Source: Hymenobacter nitidus (lineage in GTDB: Bacteria; Bacteroidota; Bacteroidia; Cytophagales; Hymenobacteraceae). Taken from it: a DNA stretch of 64,000 bases. The position numbers and the translations under genes are program-made. A model generated the notes under the pieces. It saw nothing but the letters and a program-made list of their open reading frames with translations, made no database searches and was not told the origin of the DNA. The stretch covers positions 558,001 through 622,000 of the forward strand of contig NZ_JAJADQ010000002.1 in assembly GCF_020447315.1 (NCBI RefSeq), in the 5' to 3' direction. This document shows, one piece after another, positions 8,713 to 18,768 of the stretch. Positions within the stretch are counted from its first letter, which is position 1, and each line of letters opens with the position of its first letter.

Positions 8713-10170
8713 TTATTTTCCCCGGCCTTCGACGATGATTTTCAGGGTGTAGAGCATCACCCGGAAGTCCATGGCCAGGCTCATGTTTTCGATGTAGAGA
8801 ATGTCGAATTTAAGCCGCTCGACCATCTGATCTACGGTTTCGGCATAGCCGTATTTCACCTGGCCCAGGCTCGTAATACCGGGCCGCACGCGGTGCAAAT
8901 GGCGGTAGTGCGGGGCTACTTTCACAATCTGGTCGATGTAGAAGCGGCGCTCGGGGCGCGGGCCCACCAAGCTCATGTCGCCCTTCACCACGTTCCAGAA
9001 CTGGGGCAGCTCGTCGAGGCGCACTTTGCGCATGAAGCGGCCCCAGGGCGTGATGCGCGGGTCGTGGTCGGAGGACAACGCGGGGCCCTGCTTTTCGGCG
9101 TCGATATACATCGAGCGGAACTTGTAGATGCGGAAGGGCTGGGCATTTTTGCCGATGCGCTCCTGGGCGTAAAAGATGGGCCCCGGACTCGATAGGCGCA
9201 CCATGACGGCCGTGAAGGCGTACACGGGCCAGGCCAGCAGCAGAAACAGCAACGACCCCAGAATATCGAGGCCGCGCTTGGTGACTTCCTGCCAGGGCGG
9301 CAGCAAATCGTGCTTGATTTCGATGAGGGGCGTGCCAAACAGGTGGTTTACCTTCACCGAGCCCAGCAGCATCTGGTACAAGTCGGGCAGGATGCTGACG
9401 CGGGCCGGCGTACCTTCCAGCAGCGAGAGAATCTCCTGAATCATGCGGTGTTCACTGGGCTCGATGGCAATGACGACCTGCTCGATTTTCAGGGCCCGGA
9501 TCAGGGCGGGCAGGCGGGTGTAGGAGCCGCGGGCGGGCAGCTCGGCGGCCAGCTCGTCATCCACGGTGTCGCCCACGGGCACGAAACCCACCAGCTTCAG
9601 GCCCAGGTGCTTGCCGGTGCGGGCCAGCTCGTGAAACGTTTCGCGGGCCAGCATATTGGAGCCCACCAGCAGCGTATTAAAAGAAATAACGCCGCGCCGC
9701 ACCAGCCGCTGCACCGTGGTAATGGCCCAGGTACGCAGCACGGCCGTAATGAAGAAGTGCAGCAGGAAGTAGGCCGTAATCGTCTTGTAGTACAGCCGGT
9801 AGGAACTCACGCCCTGGTCGTCGAGCAGCAGGGCAAAGAAGATAACTAAGGCCCCCAGCACCGAAATACGGGCCAGCCGGATAATCTCGGCCAGGCGCGA
9901 CTTACGGAAAATGTCGCGGTATTCGCCAATCAGTGTGTAGAGTACCGTCCAGAACAAGGCAATCATCAAGGCCGAGCCCGTGAGGGTAAACAGCTCACCG
10001 CCGGTGAAGCGGTAGCCCTCGTTAATCTCGCTGAGCAGGTATTTGCGCAGCAGAAAAAAACACATCCAGGCCAGCAGGGCCGCCACAAAGTCGGCGGCAA
10101 TGAGCTTGAGCTTTTGAAAGGTACGAGTCAAGGGAATACGTAAGGCAAACCGGCCGAAACCGGCAAACAA
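8713..10170 (-). CDS. Polyprenyl-phosphate sugar-1-phosphate transferase (WcaJ/WbaP type)
   Basis: The 485-residue membrane protein has the layout of undecaprenyl-phosphate glucose phosphotransferases. There are four transmembrane helices in the first 130 residues, a CoA-binding-like Rossmann region in the middle (LLVGSNMLARETF onwards), a fifth hydrophobic segment, and a C-terminal bacterial sugar transferase domain. That domain shows KRGLDILGS, the catalytic YKFRSM segment, KVRLDELPQFWNV and GDMSLVGPRPE. It would start capsule or exopolysaccharide units by moving a hexose-1-phosphate to the lipid carrier at the inner membrane. No other polysaccharide genes are next to it. The start is TTG; there is no ATG in frame upstream. 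A -7 box lies at 10250. Confidence 0.92.
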   Translation of the reverse strand: MFAGFGRFALRIPLTRTFQKLKLIAADFVAALLAWMCFFLLRKYLLSEINEGYRFTGGELFTLTGSALMIALFWTVLYTLIGEYRDIFRKSRLAEIIRLARISVLGALVIFFALLLDDQGVSSYRLYYKTITAYFLLHFFITAVLRTWAITTVQRLVRRGVISFNTLLVGSNMLARETFHELARTGKHLGLKLVGFVPVGDTVDDELAAELPARGSYTRLPALIRALKIEQVVIAIEPSEHRMIQEILSLLEGTPARVSILPDLYQMLLGSVKVNHLFGTPLIEIKHDLLPPWQEVTKRGLDILGSLLFLLLAWPVYAFTAVMVRLSSPGPIFYAQERIGKNAQPFRIYKFRSMYIDAEKQGPALSSDHDPRITPWGRFMRKVRLDELPQFWNVVKGDMSLVGPRPERRFYIDQIVKVAPHYRHLHRVRPGITSLGQVKYGYAETVDQMVERLKFDILYIENMSLAMDFRVMLYTLKIIVEGRGK

Positions 10171-10249
10171 ATGGGTTATATGGGCACGATGCCGTAATTT
10201 GGCGGCAGATAAAGCTCCGAAAGGGCCTTGGCTCCTCTTTCTGAGCCGC

Positions 10250-10258
10250 GCAAAGGTA
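10250..10258 (-). promoter_or_regulatory. Probable -7 promoter box of the sugar transferase gene
   Basis: The minus strand reads TACCTTTGC, an exact TAnnTTTGC match, about 80 bp upstream of the TTG at 10170 in the divergent spacer before pcm. Confidence 0.5.
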
Positions 10259-10303
10259 GGGCATTAACCCGTACTCCCGACATTGGCCCAACCCCTCCAT
10301 TCC

Positions 10304-10957
10304 ATGCACGCTGACACGTACCGCCACCGGGGCCTGCGCCGCACCCTGGTTGAAGAACTGCGCCGCAAAGGCATTCGGGACGAGCGGGTGCTGACGGCCC
10401 TGGCTACTGTGCCGCGCCACTTGTTTTTCGAGCCCGCCTTTCAGCAGCACGCCTACCAGGACAAAGCCTTTCCCATCGGGCAGGGCCAGACCATTTCGCA
10501 GCCCTACACCGTGGCCTACCAGACCGAGCTGCTGCACTTGCGCCCCACCGACCGGGTGCTCGAAATCGGAACGGGCTCGGGCTACCAGTGCGCCGTGCTG
10601 CTGCAGCTCACGCCCGAGGTGTTCAGCATCGAGTACAACCAAGTTTTGTTTGAGAGTACGCGCCGCCGCCTGGCCGCCTTCAACCTGCGGGCCCACCTCT
10701 ACTGCGGCGACGGCTCGATGGGCCTGCCCGCCCAGGCGCCCTTCGACAAGATTCTGGTGACGGCCGGCTCGCCCACGATTCCGCGCACGTTGCTGCGGCA
10801 GCTGCGCGTGGGCGGGGCGCTGGTGATTCCCGTGGGCGACGAAAACACCCAGCGCATGATGCGCGTGGTGCGCGAGAGTGAGGACGAATTCGTGCGCGAG
10901 GAGTTCGAGGAATTCCGCTTTGTGCCCCTGCTAGGCCAGGCGGGCTGGCAGAAATAG
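10304..10957 (+). CDS. pcm: Protein-L-isoaspartate O-methyltransferase
   Basis: This 217-residue enzyme methylates isoaspartyl residues in damaged proteins with S-adenosylmethionine, starting their repair. The PCMT signature is clear: VPRHLFFEPAF, the loop GQGQTISQPYTVA near residue 65, the SAM motif LEIGTGSGYQCAVL near residue 86, and the C-terminal LRVGGALVIPVG. The length matches E. coli Pcm (208). The ATG at 10304 is preferred to an in-frame TTG at 10283. It is transcribed away from the sugar transferase gene. Confidence 0.93.
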   Translation: MHADTYRHRGLRRTLVEELRRKGIRDERVLTALATVPRHLFFEPAFQQHAYQDKAFPIGQGQTISQPYTVAYQTELLHLRPTDRVLEIGTGSGYQCAVLLQLTPEVFSIEYNQVLFESTRRRLAAFNLRAHLYCGDGSMGLPAQAPFDKILVTAGSPTIPRTLLRQLRVGGALVIPVGDENTQRMMRVVRESEDEFVREEFEEFRFVPLLGQAGWQK

Positions 10958-11111
10958 CGCGGGCAGGCGGTCCGGGCAAAACAAAGGAGCTAACTTTCCT
11001 GCTTATCAGTTGGGTGGGGCGGCTGGCTACGCGCGTTGCGTGCCTAGCCGCCCCACCCAAGCCCAACAGGTTACCAACCATCACCTCCTTTCCCCGCTCC
11101 CCGCTTTCCTT

Positions 11112-13289
11112 ATGCTCAAACAACTACTTTCCGTTGGTCTGCTCACCCTCGCGCTGGCCACTGTCCGGCCCGCCCTGGCCCAGCAGAACGACCCGCTGAA
11201 ACGCCCGCATCCGGAGCACACCTACGGCTTCCGGTGCGCCTTCGACAGCGTCCAGCAGGCCGCCTTTGCCCGCAACCCCGGCTCGGAGCGCAACTACCGC
11301 AACTTTCTGTTGCAGGCCACTTCCCTCTCGGCTCAGGACCAGGCCCGCCTGCTGGCCCAGCCCGACGTGACGGTGCCCGTCGTGGTGCACGTTATTCACA
11401 CCGGCGGCGCCAATAACATCAGCGACGCGCAGGTGCAGGACGCCATCCGCATTCTGAACGAGGACTACAGCAAAACCAACCCCGATACGGTGGACGTCAT
11501 TGCCGCCTTCCAGCCGCGCTATGCCAACATTGGCTTCAAGTTCCGGCTGGCCCAGCGCGACCCCAACGGCAACTGCACCACGGGCATCACCCGCACTTTT
11601 TCCACCCAGACCAGCATCGGCGACGACCGGGTGAAAAGCCTTATTACCTGGGACCAGAACCGCTACCTCAACATCTGGGTGTGCGACGCGGCCAACGGCG
11701 CCGGGGGCTACGCCTACCTGCCCTGCTCCGGGGGCTCGGCCGATGGCATTGTAATTCGTAATCAACAGTTTGCCAGCGTCGGACGCTCCTGCGGCAGCAA
11801 CTTCTGCGTCCGCTCCCTCACCCACGAAGTCGGGCATTACTTCGGCCTGCCCCACACCTGGGGCGGCTCCAACACGCCCGGGGCGGCCAGCAACTGCGGC
11901 ATCGACGACGGCATTGCCGATACGCCCAATACCGTGGGCGTGGGCGCCCCAGCCGGGGGCTCAGGCTGCCCACTGACCAGCAGCCCCTGCGGCGTGCTGG
12001 CCAACGTGCAGAACTACATGGACTATTCCAGCTGCGCCAAAATGTTCACCACGGGCCAGAAAACGGTGATGCGCGCCTCCCTACTGCTCACCTGCCGCAG
12101 CACGCTCACCTCGGCGGCCAACCTGCTCAGCACGGGCACCAACGAAGGCTACCTGGCCGCGCCCTGCGCACCTATCGTAGCCTTCCAGCCGTCCTCGACG
12201 GTGGTGTGTGAAGGCGGCACGGTTACCTTCTCCGACTACTCCTACAACGCCGACCTGACGGCCTCCACCACGCAGTACCAGTGGCAGTTTCCCGGCGGCC
12301 AGCCCGCCTCCTCTACCCTGCGCCAACCCACAGTTATCTACCCCAGCGGCGGCGTCTATAGTGCCACGCTCACCCTCACGACGCCCGGCGGCAGCACCAC
12401 CAGCACCCGCCCCCAGCTGATTCAGGTGCAGGGCCCCACCTCGGGGCTGCAGGGGCCGGTAGCCGAGTCGTTTGAAACACCGGGCTTCCCGGCCAATTTC
12501 CCCGCCCCGGATTTGCGTAACTGGACGTCCACCTCTACTGGCACCCAGGCGTTGGCCCGCTGGGAGCGGCAAACCAGCGCCGTCGCCAGCCAGGGCACCG
12601 CGTATCTGCAGATTCGCAACTCCCTGCTGCCCACCGGCACGACTACCAGCCTGACTTCTCCCAACCTGAATCTGAGCAGCATCAGCGGCCCGGCTTTCCT
12701 GGTGTTCGACCGCGCCTACGCCCGCCGCTCAGCCACGGCCAACGACCAGCTGCGCGTGCAGTTCAGCGCCGACTGCGGCGTGAGCTGGACCAACGGAGCG
12801 ACCTACTTTGCGGCCAACCTCAGTACCAAGGGCAGCCAGTTCTACGGCGGCTTCAGCCCCGATTCGCTGGAGGAATGGCAGCCGCTGACGGTCAGCATTC
12901 CGGACCAGTACAAGAACGGGCGTTTCCAGGTGCGCCTGCAAATGGTAAGCAACGGCGGCAACACGCTCTTTATCGACAACCTGCGCATCGGCAACGCCAC
13001 CATTCTGGCCGCCCGCAGCGCCGAGCAGGCCGGCATTCATGTGTATCCCAGCCCCCTGACGGTGGCCACGGCCGTACACTTCCGCCTGACCACTCCCCGG
13101 CTGGTACAGCTGGTGCTGACCGACGTAGTGGGCCGGCAGGTGCGGGCCACCGCGCCCCGCCAGTACGGAGCCGGCGAGCAGCAGCTGGCCCTGACGCAGC
13201 CCGGACAGCCGCCCCTAGCCCCCGGCCTCTACGTGGTGCGCCTGCTCATCGACGGGCAGACCTTCACGACCAAAGTACTGGTTCAGTAG
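11112..13289 (+). CDS. Secreted M43-family zinc metalloprotease with PKD domain and T9SS sorting domain
   Basis: The 725-residue product has a signal peptide (residues 1-23, ending RPALA), a propeptide, and a metalloprotease domain. The zinc motif HEVGHYFGLPH is near residue 237 and the Met-turn MDYSS near residue 303, as in pappalysin/cytophagalysin peptidases. A PKD domain follows (about residues 350-440), then a jelly-roll-like region and a C-terminal type IX sorting domain over the last 75 residues, beginning VYPSPL and ending in a GLYVVRL strand pattern. It should be exported by Sec, then through T9SS to the surface or medium, and degrade proteins. The true start is the ATG before the signal peptide at 11112; the frame is open to 11010. 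Terminator at 13313. Confidence 0.93.
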   Translation: MLKQLLSVGLLTLALATVRPALAQQNDPLKRPHPEHTYGFRCAFDSVQQAAFARNPGSERNYRNFLLQATSLSAQDQARLLAQPDVTVPVVVHVIHTGGANNISDAQVQDAIRILNEDYSKTNPDTVDVIAAFQPRYANIGFKFRLAQRDPNGNCTTGITRTFSTQTSIGDDRVKSLITWDQNRYLNIWVCDAANGAGGYAYLPCSGGSADGIVIRNQQFASVGRSCGSNFCVRSLTHEVGHYFGLPHTWGGSNTPGAASNCGIDDGIADTPNTVGVGAPAGGSGCPLTSSPCGVLANVQNYMDYSSCAKMFTTGQKTVMRASLLLTCRSTLTSAANLLSTGTNEGYLAAPCAPIVAFQPSSTVVCEGGTVTFSDYSYNADLTASTTQYQWQFPGGQPASSTLRQPTVIYPSGGVYSATLTLTTPGGSTTSTRPQLIQVQGPTSGLQGPVAESFETPGFPANFPAPDLRNWTSTSTGTQALARWERQTSAVASQGTAYLQIRNSLLPTGTTTSLTSPNLNLSSISGPAFLVFDRAYARRSATANDQLRVQFSADCGVSWTNGATYFAANLSTKGSQFYGGFSPDSLEEWQPLTVSIPDQYKNGRFQVRLQMVSNGGNTLFIDNLRIGNATILAARSAEQAGIHVYPSPLTVATAVHFRLTTPRLVQLVLTDVVGRQVRATAPRQYGAGEQQLALTQPGQPPLAPGLYVVRLLIDGQTFTTKVLVQ

Positions 13290-13312
13290 TCCTTCCGGTT
13301 TCGTTTTTACCC

Positions 13313-13348
13313 AAAAGCCCCGACGCCTGCTGTGCGTCGGGGCTTTTT
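13313..13348 (+). terminator. Intrinsic terminator after the metalloprotease gene
   Basis: AAAAGCCCCGACGC pairs with GCGTCGGGGCTTTT around a 7-nt loop, followed by T residues, 23 bp after the stop codon. Confidence 0.88.
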
Positions 13349-13419
13349 GCTGGCCGGCAGTTTTTGAAAAACACCCCAGTAATTCTGCGGGGCAGGTCCT
13401 CATTGCGTCGGGGCCTGCC

Positions 13420-13428
13420 TATCTTTGC
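13420..13428 (+). promoter_or_regulatory. Probable -7 promoter box of the thioesterase gene
   Basis: TATCTTTGC matches TAnnTTTGC exactly, 30 bp before the ATG, after a terminator for the preceding gene. Confidence 0.55.
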
Positions 13429-13458
13429 GGCCGCTTCTTTTTACCCGAAACTCCCTGT

Positions 13459-13980
13459 ATGATGCGCAAACAAAAGCCCGTTAAAGACTCCTTCGTGATT
13501 ATGACCGAGTTGGTGCTGCCCAACGACACCAACACGCTCAACAACCTGATGGGCGGCCGTATGATGCACCTGATGGACATTGCCGCGGCTATTTCGGCGC
13601 AAAAGCACTCCAACCGCATCGTCGTCACGGCCTCGGTCGACAACGTGTCGTTCCGCGACAGTATCGCGCTGGGCAACGTGGTAACCCTGCAGGCCCAGGT
13701 GACGCGCTCCTTCAACTCCAGCATGGAAGTACACATCGACGTGTGGGCCGAGGACATTCCCAGCGGCACGAAGATGAAAACCAACGAGGCCTTTTTCACC
13801 TTCGTGGCCGTCGACCAGTCGGGCCGCCCGATTGACGTGCCCGAGGCCGTGGCCGAAACCGAGGAGGAAATCCGCCTCTACGACGGGGCCCTGCGCCGCC
13901 GCCAGCTGCGTCTCGTGCTCGGGGGGCGCATGAAGCCCCAGGAAGCCAACGAGCTGAAGGCCTTGTTCGACATGGAATAA
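13459..13980 (+). CDS. Acyl-CoA thioesterase, hotdog fold (YciA/ACOT family)
   Basis: The 173-residue protein is a single hotdog domain. The segment NTLNNLMGGRMMHLMDIAA carries the central-helix pattern of acyl-CoA hydrolases, with the acidic residue near 40, and DNVSFRDSIALGNVV follows as the paired strand region. It would release free fatty acid and CoA in the cytosol; chain-length preference is not readable. A charged C-terminal tail (about residues 130-173) is longer than in YciA. ATG codons at 13459 and 13462 are both possible. It is followed after 70 bp by the Pro/Ala-rich gene on the same strand. Confidence 0.88.
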   Translation: MMRKQKPVKDSFVIMTELVLPNDTNTLNNLMGGRMMHLMDIAAAISAQKHSNRIVVTASVDNVSFRDSIALGNVVTLQAQVTRSFNSSMEVHIDVWAEDIPSGTKMKTNEAFFTFVAVDQSGRPIDVPEAVAETEEEIRLYDGALRRRQLRLVLGGRMKPQEANELKALFDME

Positions 13981-14050
13981 CGGAGGATGCCTGGCAACTG
14001 CCGACGCACCCACCGACTACTTTTTCAGCCCCAGAAAGCAAAGCACCACT

Positions 14051-14890
14051 ATGGATCAGGCGTCGCTGGCATTTTTTCAGAGCTTCTATACCAACGTCTC
14101 GCTGTACGTCGTGCCCGAGCCGGGAGTAGCGGCTACTCCCGGCCCGGCAGTAGCCACGCCGCTGGCTACCGCCCCCGCAGAAGCACCGGTTGCCGTAGCA
14201 CCGCCAGCGGCTGTGCCGGCTACGGTCAGCGTGGCACCGCCATTACCAGCGCCTCCCCCGGCGCGGCTGGCTCCCGCCGCGCCGCCCGCGCCCGTTGCGG
14301 TTGCCGCTGCTACACCCGTGCTGCCATCCGCGGCAACGGCCGGCAAGCTGCCTTCTCTGGCCAATCTGAACCTGCAGCAGCCCCCGGCTCCCCGGCCGCC
14401 GGTGGCGCCTGCCGTAGCGCCCACACCTCCGCCAGCGGCTGCCCCGCCCCGCCCCGCTGAGGCCCCGCCGGTCCGGACGGCCCCGCCGCTGAATGCCACG
14501 CCCTACTCCACGCTGGGCAGCAACCCCAACGGGCTGGTTATTCTGGTGCGCATGGACCCGGTACGCTTCCAACGGCTGCCCAAAAACGTGTTCCTGAACA
14601 ACCTGCTCAAGGCCATCCGCCTGATTATGGAGGATGTGGTGCTCATCAACGTCGAGTCGCCGCTGCCCGTGGAGCTGAAAACCATCCGGCAAAAACTGGC
14701 GGCCCGGCAGATTATCGGCTTTGGCAAAAACCTGCTCGACGTGGCCATCCGCACCACCCAGCTCTACGAGCCGGTGCTGCTGGCCGGCGACGCGGCCTAC
14801 CTGCCCGCCGCCGAAATCGAGCTGCTGGAAGAAGACAACAGCCGCAAAAAGCTGCTCTGGCAGGCCATGCAGCGCATGTTTTTGAGTTAG
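14051..14890 (+). CDS. Pro/Ala-rich protein with a C-terminal domain like DNA polymerase III psi
   Basis: The 279-residue product has three parts: a short N-terminus (MDQASLAFFQSFYTNVSLYV), a low-complexity Pro/Ala/Val linker (about residues 25-155), and a compact C-terminal domain. The domain reads GLVILVRMD, then NNLLKAIRLIMEDVVLINVE, IIGFGKNLL, EPVLLAGD and finally KKLLWQAMQRMF. This strand-helix-strand order, with an FG turn and a closing LWQA helix, resembles the HolD (psi) fold of clamp-loader subunits, and a linker tail before it is plausible for partner binding. This is inference from pattern only. No database family is recognised with certainty. A clean terminator follows. Confidence 0.7.
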   Translation: MDQASLAFFQSFYTNVSLYVVPEPGVAATPGPAVATPLATAPAEAPVAVAPPAAVPATVSVAPPLPAPPPARLAPAAPPAPVAVAAATPVLPSAATAGKLPSLANLNLQQPPAPRPPVAPAVAPTPPPAAAPPRPAEAPPVRTAPPLNATPYSTLGSNPNGLVILVRMDPVRFQRLPKNVFLNNLLKAIRLIMEDVVLINVESPLPVELKTIRQKLAARQIIGFGKNLLDVAIRTTQLYEPVLLAGDAAYLPAAEIELLEEDNSRKKLLWQAMQRMFLS

Positions 14891-14956
14891 AGTGGTGGTT
14901 GGTTGTGGCTGTTGGCTTGCTTCTACTGACTTACCTGTTAGCCAATCAACCCAAAT

Positions 14957-14988
14957 AAAAAAGGCTCGTCATATGACGAGCCTTTTTT
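14957..14988 (+). terminator. Intrinsic terminator, bidirectional
   Basis: A perfect 16-bp palindrome, AAAAAAGGCTCGTCAT with ATGACGAGCCTTTTTT, lies between the convergent Pro/Ala-rich gene and the thioredoxin-like gene. Confidence 0.9.
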
Positions 14989-15030
14989 GCTTTTAGCAGG
15001 CATTGAAACCAGGCCAACAACCAGACGAAT

Positions 15031-16179
15031 CTACTTCAGTACCGAAGCCAGCTTGGCGTCCAGAGCCTCGCCGCGCAGGTTTTTGGCGACGATACGGCCC
15101 TGGGGGTCGAGCAGGATCGACTGGGGAATGGACTTCACGCCGTAGGTCTGGCCGGCGGCACTTTCCCAGCCGCGCAGGTCCGATACGTGGGTCCAAACCA
15201 GGCCGTCGGCTTTGATGGCTTTGAGCCACTTTTCCCGGTCCTGGTCAAACGAGACGCTGTAAATCTCGAAGCCCTTGCCTTTGTACTTGTTGTAGGCGCG
15301 CACCACGTTGGGATTTTCCTTGCGGCAGGGGCCGCACCAAGAGGCCCAGAAGTCAATCAGCACGTACTTGCCGCGCAGGGAGGACAACGTCACGGCCTTG
15401 CCGTCGGGTGAGGGCAGGCTAATTTCAGGTGCGGCCGAGCCCACGGCCGTGGCCCGCAGCGGGTCGAGCTTGGCGGCCAGCGCCTTGGTGTAGCGCGAGT
15501 CGGGCATCGTCTTCTTGAACTGGGTCGACATGGAGTCGATGAAGGCGAACTGCTCTTCGGGGTTCAGCAGGTTGCTCACGGCAAACGCCGACACCACCGA
15601 GTTCGGGTTCTGGCGAATCAGCTGCTTCAGAACGCCTGTATTGTAGGCCTGGGCGGCGTAGAACTTGGCCTCGATGATCTTCATCGAGTCGGAAGCGCCA
15701 GCCTGGGCGCTATTGTTGTAGCGCATCTCCAGCATGGCCATATCGTGCTTCGACTGCAGCATGGCTTTGCCCAGCTGCTGCAGGGTTTCCGAGTCGCGGG
15801 AGCCTTTCACCACGTAGCCCTCACTCAGCTTCTTGGCGTCGCCGGACAGCTGCAGGTTGGTAGCGTTGTCCAGGGCCACCAGCACTTGGTTGGCATCGTT
15901 CACCTTTACCTGGTAGAGGCCCGCTTCCGGCACGGTGCCCTTCATCGTGAAGCGCCCCTGCTCGTCGACGGTGGCCGTATCGCGCGACACAAACTGGGTT
16001 TCACCCAGCTCCGCCAGGTATACTTTGGTACCCGCCGGGGCATTGGTCAGCTGGCCACTAACCTGGTAGCCGGTGCCCGCCGCAGCGCTGCCCGTCGTTG
16101 GCGTCGTCGACTTGCTGCAGGCATTGGCCATGCCCAACAGGGTGGTTACCAGAAGAATACTTTTCATTTTCTCAATCAT
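15031..16179 (-). CDS. TlpA-like thioredoxin-fold protein with DUF4369-type N-terminal domain
   Basis: The 382-residue protein starts with a signal sequence ending near MANAC, a weak lipobox, so it is probably a periplasmic lipoprotein. Residues about 35-130 form the beta domain typical of DUF4369 proteins (YQVSGQLTNAPAGTKVYL). A helical middle follows, and residues about 240-382 form a TlpA/ResA thioredoxin domain with the redox motif FWASWCGPCRKENP and the cis-Pro segment SIPQSILLD. It would reduce or exchange disulfides in exported proteins. ATG codons at 16179 and 16167 are both possible. It is probably monocistronic. Confidence 0.9.
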   Translation of the reverse strand: MIEKMKSILLVTTLLGMANACSKSTTPTTGSAAAGTGYQVSGQLTNAPAGTKVYLAELGETQFVSRDTATVDEQGRFTMKGTVPEAGLYQVKVNDANQVLVALDNATNLQLSGDAKKLSEGYVVKGSRDSETLQQLGKAMLQSKHDMAMLEMRYNNSAQAGASDSMKIIEAKFYAAQAYNTGVLKQLIRQNPNSVVSAFAVSNLLNPEEQFAFIDSMSTQFKKTMPDSRYTKALAAKLDPLRATAVGSAAPEISLPSPDGKAVTLSSLRGKYVLIDFWASWCGPCRKENPNVVRAYNKYKGKGFEIYSVSFDQDREKWLKAIKADGLVWTHVSDLRGWESAAGQTYGVKSIPQSILLDPQGRIVAKNLRGEALDAKLASVLK

Positions 16180-16311
16180 TCTTAGTTACGCTACAAGCGG
16201 CCGGCGCGAAACGCTTTCCGCTTTTGTGAAAACAAGCAGTCGGGGGCTTATTTAGTTCAGCGCCGAGTCCTCAACGCGTGAAGTGCCGTCTGGTTGGGAT
16301 GAAGATAGGCG

Positions 16312-17769
<1,458 letters not shown>

Positions 17770-18196
17770 ATCAATCAAATTGAGCCGTTGGGGCGGGTTT
17801 CACCCCAATGCAAGCGCTAAGTTACTTGCTGCCGCGGTTTTTATTCGCCAACCGGCTCCGGGGCCCCTTTTTTTTGGTCTTGCCGTCTTCTGAAATCCAG
17901 GGTACCTCAGGCGAAAAAAGAGTTCAATACCCCGGCGGTACACCACGGCACCAAACCAGCGGGCGGCATCTACGGGCATCAACTCAGGCCGGCAAGCCCG
18001 TTTACTGAGCAGAATCAGCTGGCCGGCTGATTCTGCTCATGCCCGGCGCCCGGGAGCCAGGGCAACTTTGGCCCCCAATTACTGCCGTTGGTTCGCCAGT
18101 TGGGCAGCAGACCGGCGGGGCGTTCCAGGCGGCCCGTCTGCTGCGGCCGTATGCCTGCCGGCACACTACTTTCTCACCTCCTTATCTTCTCAACTC
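17770..18196. other. Intergenic region with one strong hairpin
   Basis: No open frame in these 427 bases has a family-like product. The notable structure is a perfect inverted repeat at 18007-18019 and 18026-18038 (GAGCAGAATCAGC and its complement around 6 nt) with no T run, so it is not a standard terminator. The rest is GC-rich and featureless, up to a stretch rich in TCTT just before the next ATG. Confidence 0.5.
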
Positions 18197-18616
18197 ATGG
18201 CTCCGACCACCCCCGCTCCCACTGGAAAAATACTAACCGAGTTGCCCACCGCCGCCGCGGCCTCCAACTCCACCCCCTCGCTGGCCGAGCGCCTGGCCCA
18301 GGTGCTGAGCGCCTCAGTCACGGCCCGCACGGTGTACGGCGAGCCCATCACCCACGACGGCGTGACGGTAGTTCCCGTGGCGCGGGCCACGTACGGCTTC
18401 GGGGGCGGTAGTGGCACCGGGCCCCATGCGGCAGGCGGCAGCGGCGGCGGGGGTGGCGTCAACATTGTTCCGGTGGGCTACATCGAGCTGACGGAGGGGC
18501 GCAGCCGCTTCCGACGTATCCGGCCCTCGGTGGTGCCCCTGGTGGCGGTGAGCGGCATGGTGGCCCTGCTGCTGTTACGGTCTGTACCCAAGCTACTCAA
18601 GAACCGGGGGCAGTAA
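18197..18616 (+). CDS. GerW/YtfJ-family protein with a C-terminal membrane segment
   Basis: The 139-residue protein has the GerW (YtfJ) domain. There is a helical start (LAERLAQVLSASVTARTVYG), the core GEPITHDGVTVVPVARATYGFG, and a glycine-rich loop (residues about 72-92). Then comes VNIVPVGYIELTEG, and a hydrophobic segment (about residues 115-130, VVPLVAVSGMVALLLL) ends the chain. In Bacillus the family is known from spore germination; in non-sporulating bacteria its role is unknown. The membrane tail suggests it is anchored to the inner membrane. The ATG at 18197 is preferred; the frame is open upstream. Confidence 0.82.
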   Translation: MAPTTPAPTGKILTELPTAAAASNSTPSLAERLAQVLSASVTARTVYGEPITHDGVTVVPVARATYGFGGGSGTGPHAAGGSGGGGGVNIVPVGYIELTEGRSRFRRIRPSVVPLVAVSGMVALLLLRSVPKLLKNRGQ

Positions 18617-18708
18617 GCACCTCCACGGCCGTTGATATTTATAATACGCTGTTTTTCATAACGTTAATCAGATATAAACCTATTTTTAACGGCCCCTCAC
18701 AGCACAAA

Positions 18709-18740
18709 AAACCGGGTCGAAAATCCTTCCGACCCGGTTT
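18709..18740 (-). terminator. Intrinsic terminator of the 323-residue surface protein gene
   Basis: AAACCGGGTCG pairs with CGACCCGGTTT around a 10-nt loop, with A/T runs outside. It sits 29 bp downstream of the minus-strand stop and also faces the GerW gene. Confidence 0.8.
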
Positions 18741-18768
18741 AGGCTAAACCTGTGCTGGTAAGGCTCAA

